Source of the DNA: Phycisphaerales bacterium | GTDB lineage: Bacteria; Planctomycetota; Phycisphaerae; UBA1845; Fen-1342 | DNA length: 16,224 nt | Reading direction: 5' to 3' | Assembly (NCBI GenBank): GCA_016716475.1 | Contig: JADJWG010000003.1 | Location: forward strand, 1-16,224 | Part shown: positions 7,662 through 13,757 of the stretch, in pieces | Layout: each line of letters opens with the position of its first letter | How positions within the stretch are numbered: position 1 is the stretch's first letter | Position numbers and translations under genes: made by a program | Notes under the pieces: model-generated | Told to the model about the DNA's origin: nothing | Databases searched by the model: none | Seen by the model: only the letters and a program-made list of their open reading frames with translations

Positions 7662-9405
7662 GTTTCCCTCTACTATCACCAGTGATACCCACCGATGCAC
7701 AAGCGTTGCTATTTCCAACACTTACGGACGTTCCGCGAAATTCGCGAAACGAGATCGGGTTATCAGCAATACCCACCGATGCGCTCGGATTCCCACCGGC
7801 TGGATATACTGGGGATATACTGGCCGCCGCTAGTGATTTATTCATCCCGCCCCCGAGCGTCCCGGTTGCCTGTCGCGACGCGACAATTTCGCCGTCGAGC
7901 GGGAGTGCCGGGAGCTTGTCGAGCGCGGCCCGCACGTCCACAAGCCGCGCGTCGCGGTAATGTTCGTCCGTTACACCTTCGGCCGCGTGCCGCATCAGGA
8001 TTGCCCGCTCGGTCAGGTTCACGCCCGCCACGGCTAGTAACGTGTTGAACGTCGCGCGGAGCGCGTGCACGTCAAACGTCCGGCCGTCGTCGTCCACCTT
8101 GGAAATCCCGGCCGCGCGCAAGTCTCGATCCAACATTCTCCGCACTTCGATAGGCACTTCGAGCAGCGCTTCGGCGCCGTCCAGCCGCGCGGGAAGCGGC
8201 CGGGAAGCGGCCTTCGCTTGCGCCTGTCGCGCGCGCAGCCGCTCGGCCAAGTGTTGAGCTAGGTCCGCCGCCAAATCGCCCCGGAGCGGGATTTCGGCCC
8301 CCCGGCGTGATTTCTCATTCTCGGCCCGGAGCACCAGCACCGGCGCCGGTCCGTCGAGCTTCGCGTCCGCCACCCGCACCGACGCGAGTTCGCCACGGCG
8401 GAGCCCCGTCAGCGCGAAGCACTTCCACAGCAGCGCCCGCCGTCGGCCCGCCCGCTCCGCCGCGGCGATACGCTCGGTGAGTCGCGCCCGCTGGTCGCCG
8501 TCGGCTTCATCCCGGAGCGCGTAGGCCCGCGCTTCACACTCGCCCAGGTTGTCCGGCGTGAGTTCCGCATATGCCCACGCGCCGCGTCGAGTGCCGTCCG
8601 GCTTCGGGAGCTTCACCGTCGGCCGCCCAAGTTCCGCCACGGGGCGCCGTCGCGCCGCGTCAATCAAGCGAATGAGTTCACCGGCCGAGAGTGCCCGCCG
8701 TCGTCGTCGCGTGTCGGCCCGCTCGGAAGCCGCCGCCATGCGCTGAAACGGGTTCACCATGAGCCGCCCGGTTTCGACGCACCAGCCCGCGAAAGCGCAC
8801 CACGATATCGCGAACGTGTTCCGCGTCCGTGGTGAGAGCCCCGGCGTGCCGTCCGGCCTCGATTGCATCAGGCCCGCGAGCCACCTTTCGAGCGCGGCCC
8901 GATGCAAGTCCGCGAGCTTCGTCCACCCGAGAGCCGCGGCCGCGCGTGTCAGCAGGTCCCGTCGCATCCGTCGATGTTTCGGCGAGCTAGGGAATCCCGT
9001 TTTCCGGTTCACCGTCACCGCGAGCGCGTCCAAGTGCGCGGCAATATGCTCTCCTAGCCCAGTCCCGCCATGTTCGGCCGCGCGCGCTTCGCCGCGCGTG
9101 AGCACACCCGCGCGCACCCGATCATTCTCTTTCAGGAGCCGAGCCAATTCGGCCCGGGCGCCTTCTTCCGTCGCGCACCCCGTCGGGACGCGCCGCCGGA
9201 GTCCGTCGGCGTCGCGAAACTCGGCGAACCATAACCGCGATTCGAGCGCGATACGCCGTTCACCGCCACGCGTCACCGCCACCGGCGCCCACCGTTCCCG
9301 GCCGCGGGAATCCCGCCACGCCACCCCCTCCCGGCCGCGCTTCCGCTTCAAGCTCGCGCCCGCGGGAATCGGCCGCATACTTACCGGCCGGAAGATTCGA
9401 GCCAT
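7600..9405 (-). CDS. int: Tyrosine integrase, reading frame extends through attL
   Basis: The ATG at 9405 is one base after the XRE stop (TAGCATG), with AAAGGA as ribosome binding site. Residues 100-240 form an SAM-like core-binding domain; the catalytic domain follows. Candidate catalytic residues are R336 (TGLRRGEL), K365 (ENEKSRRG), H447 and R450 (DVHALR), H473 (LMRHAAEG) and nucleophile Y483 (DEHYRD). A long linker of about 95 residues then reaches the attachment core, read as KRSRRDSNPQPSAPEAD, and stops inside the tRNA D arm at 7602-7600. The core-encoded part is the reverse complement of the tRNA. In the excised circle the same frame would continue for 57 codons instead of ALSS, giving 654 residues (see 14792-14965). 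The enzyme catalyses integration and, with a directionality factor, excision. Confidence 0.93.
   Translation of the reverse strand: MARIFRPVSMRPIPAGASLKRKRGREGVAWRDSRGRERWAPVAVTRGGERRIALESRLWFAEFRDADGLRRRVPTGCATEEGARAELARLLKENDRVRAGVLTRGEARAAEHGGTGLGEHIAAHLDALAVTVNRKTGFPSSPKHRRMRRDLLTRAAAALGWTKLADLHRAALERWLAGLMQSRPDGTPGLSPRTRNTFAISWCAFAGWCVETGRLMVNPFQRMAAASERADTRRRRRALSAGELIRLIDAARRRPVAELGRPTVKLPKPDGTRRGAWAYAELTPDNLGECEARAYALRDEADGDQRARLTERIAAAERAGRRRALLWKCFALTGLRRGELASVRVADAKLDGPAPVLVLRAENEKSRRGAEIPLRGDLAADLAQHLAERLRARQAQAKAASRPLPARLDGAEALLEVPIEVRRMLDRDLRAAGISKVDDDGRTFDVHALRATFNTLLAVAGVNLTERAILMRHAAEGVTDEHYRDARLVDVRAALDKLPALPLDGEIVASRQATGTLGGGMNKSLAAASISPVYPAGGNPSASVGIADNPISFREFRGTSVSVGNSNACASVGITGDSRGKRSRRDSNPQPSAPEADALSS
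7614..7669 (+). repeat. attL, 56-bp core repeat
   Basis: The repeat matches 14965-15020 base for base. It covers tRNA positions from the last base of the D stem to the 3' end, plus 8 bp (GTTTCCCT) beyond. Differences begin immediately on both sides (GAG versus TAC on the left; CTACT versus TCCAA on the right). The copy restores the tRNA 3' end after integration. Confidence 0.95.
7685..7782. repeat. Pair of 14-bp direct repeats near attL
   Basis: ATACCCACCGATGC occurs at 7685-7698 and again at 7769-7782, exactly 84 bp (28 codons) apart. Each is preceded by a related TATCA-containing sequence. In the integrase frame both encode ASVGI. They may be integrase or excisionase binding sites lying inside the coding sequence; an internal protein repeat is the alternative. 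Confidence 0.6.
7802..7823 (+). repeat. Left arm-type repeat: two tandem 11-mers
   Basis: GGATATACTGG is repeated twice without a gap, 133 bp inside the attL core. A near-identical tandem pair lies at the other end of the element (14893-14914) in the same orientation. Paired arm sites flanking the core are the expected binding sites for the N-terminal domain of a tyrosine integrase. Confidence 0.65.
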
Positions 9406-9406
9406 G

Positions 9407-9700
9407 CTAGGATTCCTTTCTCGGTGCTTTCCCGCCCGTCTGCCGAGCTTTCCGCGTCCCTGCCGCCCGCTCCCCCTTGGAGCGTGCCCGCGTTGAATGG
9501 CGCCCCGTTTCCTCGCGTTTTACGAGCACGAGCCCTAGCGCGGACGCGAGTTTGCCCGCCACGGTAAGGGAAACGCCCCGCTCGCCCCGCAGGAAGCGTG
9601 ACACAATGCCGCCACCCACGCCAGACGCGCGGCCAAGTTCGTTCACGCCACGGCCGTCGGCCGCCAGTGCCGCCCGCAAGGTTTCGAGCAGGGTTTCCAT
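9407..9700 (-). CDS. XRE-family helix-turn-helix regulator
   Basis: The product is 97 residues. Residues 5-58 form a lambda-repressor-like HTH (VNELGRASGVGGGIVSRFLRGERGVSLTVAGKLA, with the recognition helix around IVSRFLRG). The remaining 40 residues are strongly basic (KGERAAGTRKARQTGGKAPRK) and probably contact DNA. The promoter at 9707-9734 places the transcription start at or next to the ATG, so the mRNA is likely leaderless, as for lambda cI from PRM. The gene is coupled to the integrase with one base between stop and start. Its probable job is controlling integrase and excision; whether it also represses the other operons is unknown. Confidence 0.85.
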   Translation of the reverse strand: METLLETLRAALAADGRGVNELGRASGVGGGIVSRFLRGERGVSLTVAGKLASALGLVLVKREETGRHSTRARSKGERAAGTRKARQTGGKAPRKES

Positions 9701-9706
9701 GCCCCT

Positions 9707-9734
9707 AGTATCCCCCGCCCGCGGCCGTTGTCAA
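9707..9734 (-). promoter_or_regulatory. Promoter of the XRE-integrase operon
   Basis: On the minus strand, TTGACA (9734-9729), a 16-bp spacer and GATACT (9712-9707) lie 6 bp before the ATG at 9700. The predicted transcription start falls on the start codon. Confidence 0.7.
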
Positions 9735-9828
9735 ACGCCACTAAAACCCGCCACCTTGGGTTGTGCGCAAACCCAGCTCGCCGCCGCCGCGGAGCGTCCC
9801 GAAGGGGGAGCGAGCGGCGCGCGGCGCT

Positions 9829-10042
9829 CTCTCCCTTTAGGGAGAGCCTAATAACGCTCAGCCCCACCTTGTTCCGGCGCGGTCGCGCCAAACTCACCCC
9901 GCGACCGCCGCCCCCTCAGGGGAAAAAGCGGCGCGTCGCGCCTTTCCCATAGGGAAAGTCTAGGGGCTACGCGCCCCTCTACGCAAACGCGTAGAGGGGC
10001 AGCGCCCTATGTAAATCGGCCCGTAGAGGGCGCGTAGCGCCC
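9829..10042. repeat. Hairpin-rich region, possible origin or regulatory site
   Basis: Within about 215 bp there are six dyads: CTCTCCCT-TT-AGGGAGAG (9829-9846), CCCC-TCA-GGGG (9912-9922), CTTTCCC-ATA-GGGAAAG (9942-9958), GGGGC-TACGC-GCCCC (9963-9977), CCCCTCTACGC-AAAC-GCGTAGAGGGG (9974-9999) and GGGCGC-GTA-GCGCCC (10028-10042). The first and third are similar to each other. The stretch lies between the replication genes and the XRE-integrase operon and partly overlaps the winged-helix C-terminus. None has a T run fitting a minus-strand intrinsic terminator. A single-strand or double-strand origin, or operators, would fit. Confidence 0.6.
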
Positions 10043-10456
10043 CTTACCTAATATCTGAATTCGGAGCAGCGTTGCCGTCCGCTTGGAGCCCACGAGCACC
10101 GGAACGTGGGCGCGCCGAATCCAGCTCGCTTTCTCGAGCGCCGTCAGCGCGGCGGAGATCGTTTTCAACCGCGGTATGCCCGTCGCGGCGCTCAACGTTT
10201 CCCGTGTCGGCGTGCAAACTGTTGATCTACCGGCCAGGTCGAGCAGGGCCAGGTAAACCACGGGCGCCGCCGAGCACGCCTTGTGCAGCTCACGCACCGT
10301 CCCGCGCCGCGTTTTCCGGCCGCGTGCCCGGATCGGCTTTGGCGCGGCCTTGCGCCCGCGAGCCCCCGTGGCGGGTTTCGGCACCGCCTTAACCGTGGCG
10401 GGTTCGGGCCGCGGCTTGGCGTAACGTGCTTGCAAGCGTGCGCGTTCCTTAGTCAC
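10007..10456 (-). CDS. Winged-helix DNA-binding protein, possible replication accessory
   Basis: I choose the GTG at 10456 (VTKERARLQ) over the longer ATG frame. It overlaps the primase-helicase stop as GTGACTAA and has a GGGGG ribosome binding site, while the longer start would only read the replicase gene out of frame. The product is 149 residues. Residues 1-55 are basic and proline-rich (KPRPEPATVKAVPKPATG and repeats of RARGRK). Residues 56-140 form a helix-turn-helix with a wing (PTRETLSAATGIPRLKTISAALTALEKASWIRR). Such domains occur in plasmid and phage replication initiators. It may bind the octamer array or the hairpin region; that is inference. Confidence 0.75.
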   Translation of the reverse strand: MTKERARLQARYAKPRPEPATVKAVPKPATGARGRKAAPKPIRARGRKTRRGTVRELHKACSAAPVVYLALLDLAGRSTVCTPTRETLSAATGIPRLKTISAALTALEKASWIRRAHVPVLVGSKRTATLLRIQILGKGRYAPSTGRFT

Positions 10457-12290
10457 CGCGCGCCCCCATCGGATGCACGCCGGGCAGCAACCGCACGAGC
10501 CCGAGCCCGCCCAGCAGTTCGGCGGATTGCTCAAGGTGCGCGCGACCGTGCCGACACTTTGTCAGGGCCAATTTCAAACACGGATCGCCGTCGCCGCTCT
10601 CGTTGTCGCGGGACAGGCTCAACACTTGCCCGGCGAGCGACGCGAACCGCGCCGAGCCGCGCACGCTCGCAAGCGAAGTGTCGCCGCTCCGGAGCGCGCT
10701 CTTCGACAACTCGCCGACGAGAATCGCGGCCGCCTCGCTCTCGCGAAGCGCGGATTGAATCGCGGCTAGCGCGCCGTCAAGCCCGGCCACGGGGTCGTCG
10801 CCGTTGAGCGTGAGCAACCCGATATGATCCACCACCAGCAGCGTCGGCCGAGTTCTGCGCACGAGCGCCGCAATCGCGCCCGCCGAATCGGCGTCAGTGT
10901 TGAATCGCCACCTAGTGCCGATTTCGTCGCCAAGCGCCGCGGCCGTTTCACACAGCAACTCCCGCCCGGCTGGATCGAGTTCGCCGCGCAGCAAGTCGGA
11001 GAGCGGCAAGAAACGTTCAACACCGGTGGCGGGGTTGAACCGTACAGCCTGCCCGGCCACGAGTCGCGCGACCCTCACAGCGGGCGCAGTCTCGAGCGCC
11101 ACAGTCAGCGCCGTTGCATCAGCGTCGGCCCGAAGTACGCCCAGCGTCAGCGCGTCGGCCAGCAGCGTTTTTCCTACGCCCGGTGAGCCCACCAGGCCCA
11201 GATATTCGCCGCACGCAAGCCCGCCGGATTCGTCAAGTAATTCGCAGCCAGTAGCCAGCGTTTTCACGAGCGGCCGCCCGTCCAGCGCTGCCGCTAATAG
11301 ATCGTCGAGCACGTCGGCAAATGCCAGCCCGCCATGGGTAGGGGGCTTAGCGTCGAGTGCTGCGAGCAGGTGTGTTAGATCGACACCGAACGTCCCGAAG
11401 CCCTCGCGCTCGGCCGCCCGGATTGCCTGTTGAACGTCGCCATTGTGTTCCAGCGTCGCGAGCACGCCGAGCGCATCGTATGCCGTCCCGGATGCGAACG
11501 GCGGTGCGGCCGTCGAAAAGACATAAAACTTCGCGCCGTTCCAGGTGGCGCTATGCCCGTCGCCGTCTTTGCCGGGGCGCCGCCACAATTCATTCGTGCC
11601 GTCGCCCATCCCGACGAATGTCCACCCGTGCCTTTCCAGAAGTCCGCGCACGTCGCCGCGTTCGGCGAAGTCGCGCGCCACAAAGCACGGTGAGTCGTCG
11701 TCCGTGTCGTCGTCGGGCCCCCCCACGGTGGCGGGTTCGAGTTCATCGAGCGCCTTCGCAGCCTTTATCAGTGCGTCACGTTCAGCCCGCGAGAGCGTCG
11801 GCAGCGCGGCGAGTTCGCCATTCGTCGCCACATACCCCGGCGTCGGGGCCACGAGCACGAGCCCACCTTCGCCGCGGGTTTCGATCAGCACTTCCGGCCG
11901 CCCGTCGGCGCCGATGCGCGATGCGAGCCTTTGATTGCCTTGCGCGCCACCCGTCACGAGGTAGATAGCGTGCGCGCCGCCGCGCGGTGTGCGTTCAATA
12001 TAGAGTCGCGCGAGCAGCTCGGGCGGGACGGCATCCGCCCATGCCGTAAAAGCGTCGGGGGCGTCAAAATCCAGCGTTTCGAGCCCGCCGCTAGCCGCAC
12101 CGCAGACAACAGCCACGCCGTCACAGTTGCCTAACTCAAACCGAGTCGGCCGCTCCGTCTGGTATCGCTTCCACGAGCCGCGCGGCCGCTTGTGTCGCGC
12201 ATCGGCCGGGAGCGCGCAGAGCCCCGCCGCAAGGTAGCGTTCACCCGCCATTTGACATGCGTTACTTGAATTGCTAGTATCTTGTGGCAT
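10449..12290 (-). CDS. Primase-polymerase / DnaB-like helicase fusion (replicase)
   Basis: The start is the ATG at 12290 (MPQDTSNSSN), with AAGGAG 9 nt upstream; the longer frame would read through the leader hairpin. The product has 613 residues. Residues 10-160 look like a bifunctional primase/polymerase (archaeo-eukaryotic primase superfamily): acidic motif LDFDAPD (D74, D76), the GGAH motif (H107) and the conserved strand EVLIETRGEGGLVLVAP. Residues 215-300 (WRRPGK, SATWNGAKFYVFST, ALGVLATLEHNGD) resemble a primase-helicase linker. Residues 340-600 are a RecA/DnaB-like ATPase: Walker A GSPGVGKT (368-375), Walker B LLVVDH (484-489), then VRGSARFASLAGQVLSL. It probably primes and unwinds the element for autonomous replication. 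The antisense RNA at 12287-12352 covers its start. Confidence 0.88.
   Translation of the reverse strand: MPQDTSNSSNACQMAGERYLAAGLCALPADARHKRPRGSWKRYQTERPTRFELGNCDGVAVVCGAASGGLETLDFDAPDAFTAWADAVPPELLARLYIERTPRGGAHAIYLVTGGAQGNQRLASRIGADGRPEVLIETRGEGGLVLVAPTPGYVATNGELAALPTLSRAERDALIKAAKALDELEPATVGGPDDDTDDDSPCFVARDFAERGDVRGLLERHGWTFVGMGDGTNELWRRPGKDGDGHSATWNGAKFYVFSTAAPPFASGTAYDALGVLATLEHNGDVQQAIRAAEREGFGTFGVDLTHLLAALDAKPPTHGGLAFADVLDDLLAAALDGRPLVKTLATGCELLDESGGLACGEYLGLVGSPGVGKTLLADALTLGVLRADADATALTVALETAPAVRVARLVAGQAVRFNPATGVERFLPLSDLLRGELDPAGRELLCETAAALGDEIGTRWRFNTDADSAGAIAALVRRTRPTLLVVDHIGLLTLNGDDPVAGLDGALAAIQSALRESEAAAILVGELSKSALRSGDTSLASVRGSARFASLAGQVLSLSRDNESGDGDPCLKLALTKCRHGRAHLEQSAELLGGLGLVRLLPGVHPMGARGD
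12252..12280 (+). promoter_or_regulatory. Plus-strand promoter antisense to the replicase start
   Basis: A perfect TTGACA (12252-12257), a 17-bp spacer and TAGTAT (12275-12280) lie inside the first codons of the replicase on the opposite strand. The predicted start is about 12287. No plus-strand gene follows, only the terminator at 12315-12352. Confidence 0.7.
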
Positions 12291-12352
12291 TGTACTCGGC
12301 TCCTTGTGTTTGGACCCGCCACGGTAGCGTAGACCGTGGCGGGCCTTTTTTT
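12287..12352 (+). ncRNA. Predicted antisense (counter-transcribed) RNA controlling the replicase
   Basis: The RNA is predicted from a consensus promoter just upstream and an intrinsic terminator at its end, giving a length of about 65 nt. It is fully complementary to the replicase mRNA over the start codon (12290-12288), the ribosome binding site (12300-12305) and an 11-bp leader hairpin. The terminator stem of the antisense RNA and the leader hairpin of the mRNA are mirror copies with complementary 7-nt loops, the arrangement used in plasmid CopA/CopT-type and RNAI-type control. The likely role is copy-number or replication silencing. The signals are seen in sequence; the RNA itself has not been shown. 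Confidence 0.65.
12315..12352 (+). terminator. Intrinsic terminator facing the plus strand
   Basis: CCCGCCACGGT and ACCGTGGCGGG pair perfectly over 11 bp around a 7-nt loop, followed by CC and seven T. It sits between the excisionase-like gene and the replicase, both on the minus strand, so it cannot terminate either. It ends the predicted antisense RNA. Confidence 0.85.
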
Positions 12353-12354
12353 GC

Positions 12355-12558
12355 CTACCGTGCCCGCGGGCAACCGTTCGCAATCCAATCCAACACGTCG
12401 GAGCGCCTCCACTTGACTAGGCCGCCCACCCTCAACGGCTTGGGCATCCGCCCCGCGTCGGACAGTCGGCGAACGTGGTTTGCCGAGCAGCCAAGCAGTC
12501 CGGCTACGGCGCGCACATCAGCCAGCATCGGTACCGTCTCTGTAGTTCTCGAATCCAT
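12355..12558 (-). CDS. Excisionase/AlpA-like helix-turn-helix protein
   Basis: The ATG at 12558 (MDSRTTETVPM) has AAAGGA 9 nt upstream; the 17 extra residues of the longer frame lie upstream of this ribosome binding site. The 67-residue protein is a single winged helix-turn-helix: LADVRAVAGLLGCSANHVRRLSDAGRMPKPLRVGGLVKWRRSDVLDWI. This is the MerR-like 'helix-turn-helix domain 17' pattern found in excisionases and AlpA regulators. It could bend DNA at the attachment site to direct excision, or activate the replicase gene that follows 65 bp later. Which of these applies cannot be decided from sequence. Confidence 0.85.
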   Translation of the reverse strand: MDSRTTETVPMLADVRAVAGLLGCSANHVRRLSDAGRMPKPLRVGGLVKWRRSDVLDWIANGCPRAR

Positions 12559-12604
12559 AAAACAGTCCTTTCTTGCGCGCAATGCGGTGCGCTTGTGTGC
12601 GGCG

Positions 12605-12632
12605 ATCATACCACAGCACTACAGAATATCAG
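12605..12632 (-). promoter_or_regulatory. Promoter of the excisionase-replicase operon
   Basis: On the minus strand an extended -10 box, TGG-TATGAT (box at 12610-12605), has CTGATA (12632-12627) 16 bp upstream, a 4-of-6 match. The transcription start would be about 40 nt before the ATG at 12558. The octamer array lies 41-88 bp further upstream. Confidence 0.55.
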
Positions 12633-12672
12633 GGGTTATCGCGGGTGTTTGTAGGTATAAATTGTGGTACAT

Positions 12673-12720
12673 TGTACCAGTGTACCATTGTACCAGTGTA
12701 CCAGTGTACCAGTGTACAGC
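12673..12720. repeat. Tandem octamer array (TGTACCAG), candidate iterons or operator
   Basis: Five contiguous octamers TGTACCAG/T (the second ends in T) are followed by a sixth, TGTACAGC. A flanking inverted copy makes GGTAC-ATT-GTACC at 12666-12678. Each unit holds the palindrome GTAC. The 8-bp period is shorter than a helical turn, so neighbouring sites face different sides of the DNA. The position upstream of the replicase operon fits iterons or a multi-site operator. Confidence 0.8.
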
Positions 12721-12738
12721 CCCTACCCCTCAGCGCAC

Positions 12739-12779
12739 AAAAAAAACCGGCCGACGCGCTTGGATCACGCGCCGACCGG
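12739..12779 (-). terminator. Intrinsic terminator of the three-gene small operon
   Basis: On the minus strand a 12-bp stem (CCGGTCGGCGCG with CGCGTCGGCCGG, two G-T pairs) is followed directly by eight T. It lies 54 bp after the stop at 12833 and separates this operon from the octamer array. Confidence 0.9.
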
Positions 12780-12832
12780 CCAAGAGACAGGCAGGGTGGG
12801 CATATCCTCAGGCCACCCGCCGCCATGGCAGA

Positions 12833-13333
12833 TTAGGTTGGCAACTCGTTCACCGCCGCGGCCAGCTCGGGGTGCCGCTCCGGCCAGCTCGCGAGCAAGT
12901 CGCGTGCGGCCATTGCCTCGCGTTTTGCGGCGGATGCACGCGAAGAAGTCAGCTTCAACTCGCGAAGGCGCTGCTCCGCGCTCTCGGCGAAGCTGAGCAC
13001 TGCCCGCACCGCCGCAACCCGCGCGAGTTCGCGCGCTTCAAGCTCGGATGCGAGCGATTGCAGCCGCATGCGTTCTTTGAGCGCTTCATGCACCCCGCGG
13101 ATGCCGCCATCGTCGATGCCGAGTTCGGCAGCCGCTTCGTTGGCCGCGACAAGCTCGGATTTCGATGCACCCGGTTTGGCCAGAACCGATACCAGCGTTT
13201 TCCAGCACTCGGCACGGCGCGCCGCTTCGCGCGCCGCGTCGGCTGAAAGCTCGGCTTGCTCCGCGCGTCGGTGTTCGAGCAGCCCCGCCAGGGGGTCCAG
13301 CGTGACGGGTTCAAGCATAGTTTTCCGCGCCAT
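12833..13333 (-). CDS. Coiled-coil protein of unknown function
   Basis: The ATG at 13333 is one base after the previous stop (TAGTATG) and has a strong GGAGGAAATAGT ribosome binding site, so the start is secure. The 166-residue product is almost entirely helical and rich in Ala, Glu and Arg. Heptad-like runs are seen at residues 20-45 (EQAELSADAAREAARRAECWK) and 85-150 (ERMRLQSLASELEAREL onward). It has no signal peptide, membrane segment or catalytic motif. It is the last gene before the terminator. A structural or scaffold role, or an anti-host function, is possible; nothing identifies it. Confidence 0.7.
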   Translation of the reverse strand: MARKTMLEPVTLDPLAGLLEHRRAEQAELSADAAREAARRAECWKTLVSVLAKPGASKSELVAANEAAAELGIDDGGIRGVHEALKERMRLQSLASELEARELARVAAVRAVLSFAESAEQRLRELKLTSSRASAAKREAMAARDLLASWPERHPELAAAVNELPT

Positions 13334-13334
13334 A

Positions 13335-13556
13335 CTATTTCCTCCCCTTTTTTGCAGCGTGCTGCGGCCTCTTTGGGGTGTTTACAGGGCGAGAAAGGTT
13401 GTCGCGAATGCGCCGATCGGTAGCGAAGCGATTACACAATTCAATCTCATCGTTCGTTAGCATTTTCATTACCGCGGCCAGGCCCACCCCTTGACGCTTA
13501 GCAAAGCCAAGCATGTTCCCCAGCGATTGTACCGCCCTATCCTCAGACTTCGTCAT
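13335..13556 (-). CDS. Small basic protein, unknown function
   Basis: I choose the ATG at 13556 (MTKSEDRAV), which overlaps the upstream stop as ATGA with GGAG at proper spacing. Two other in-frame ATGs upstream (13574 and 13562) are too far from or too close to that site. The product is 73 residues: a helical part (SLGNMLGFAKRQGVGLAAVMKMLTNDEIELCNRFA) and a basic tail ending KKGRK. No family was recognised. It is translated between the HTH regulator and the coiled-coil protein. Confidence 0.65.
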   Translation of the reverse strand: MTKSEDRAVQSLGNMLGFAKRQGVGLAAVMKMLTNDEIELCNRFATDRRIRDNLSRPVNTPKRPQHAAKKGRK

Positions 13557-13750
13557 TTCCATTCTCCAACCCAATCACCCAAAAAGTAGGTAAGCAGCCG
13601 TTCGCCGGTCCGAAGTGAGCACCCCTCACCACGCGCAACCCGGCGCAGCGTTGTGCGAGCAAGGCCAGTGGCCTTCGAGATTCTAGATATCGGCTGCGTT
13701 CGCACCCGTTCCGAAAGCCACCGGAGGATCGTTGTAGCGTCCCTGCTCAT
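13553..13750 (-). CDS. Small helix-turn-helix regulator (Cro-like)
   Basis: The ATG at 13750 (MSRDATT) is chosen because the promoter at 13758-13786 puts the transcription start on it; the longer frame from 13786 would begin inside the -35 box. The product is 65 residues with an HTH in SRISKATGLARTTLRRVARGEGCSLRTGERLL, where TTLRRVARGE is the probable recognition helix. It resembles Cro/XRE-type regulators in size and layout. A TGTA-N5-TACA dyad lies in its own promoter, so autoregulation is likely. It may oppose the XRE repressor at 9407-9700 in a two-regulator switch (inference). Confidence 0.72.
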   Translation of the reverse strand: MSRDATTILRWLSERVRTQPISRISKATGLARTTLRRVARGEGCSLRTGERLLTYFLGDWVGEWK

Positions 13751-13757
13751 GCCAGAA

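Noticed and set aside
7359..7721. Minus-strand frame of 120 aa with GGIRTHNLRLRRPTLYPVELQ
   Set aside because: It is the antisense translation of the same tRNA in another frame. Unlike the integrase frame, it has no domain upstream.
7364..7960. Plus-strand frame of 198 aa across tRNA-Arg containing VAQLDRASASGAEGCGFESRR
   Set aside because: This is the sense translation of the tRNA, a well-known artefact in protein databases, with integrase antisense around it.
10283..12134. Several 80-200 aa plus-strand frames opposite the replicase and winged-helix genes
   Set aside because: They are Arg/Ser/Pro-rich GC shadows without ribosome binding sites or domains. The minus-strand genes explain the region.
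12315..12352. Terminator between the excisionase-like and replicase genes on the minus strand
   Set aside because: The T run follows the stem only on the plus strand. On the minus strand the stem is preceded by A residues, so it would not terminate that operon.
12673..12720. CRISPR-like array
   Set aside because: The repeat units are 8 bp and contiguous, with no spacers and no cas genes nearby.
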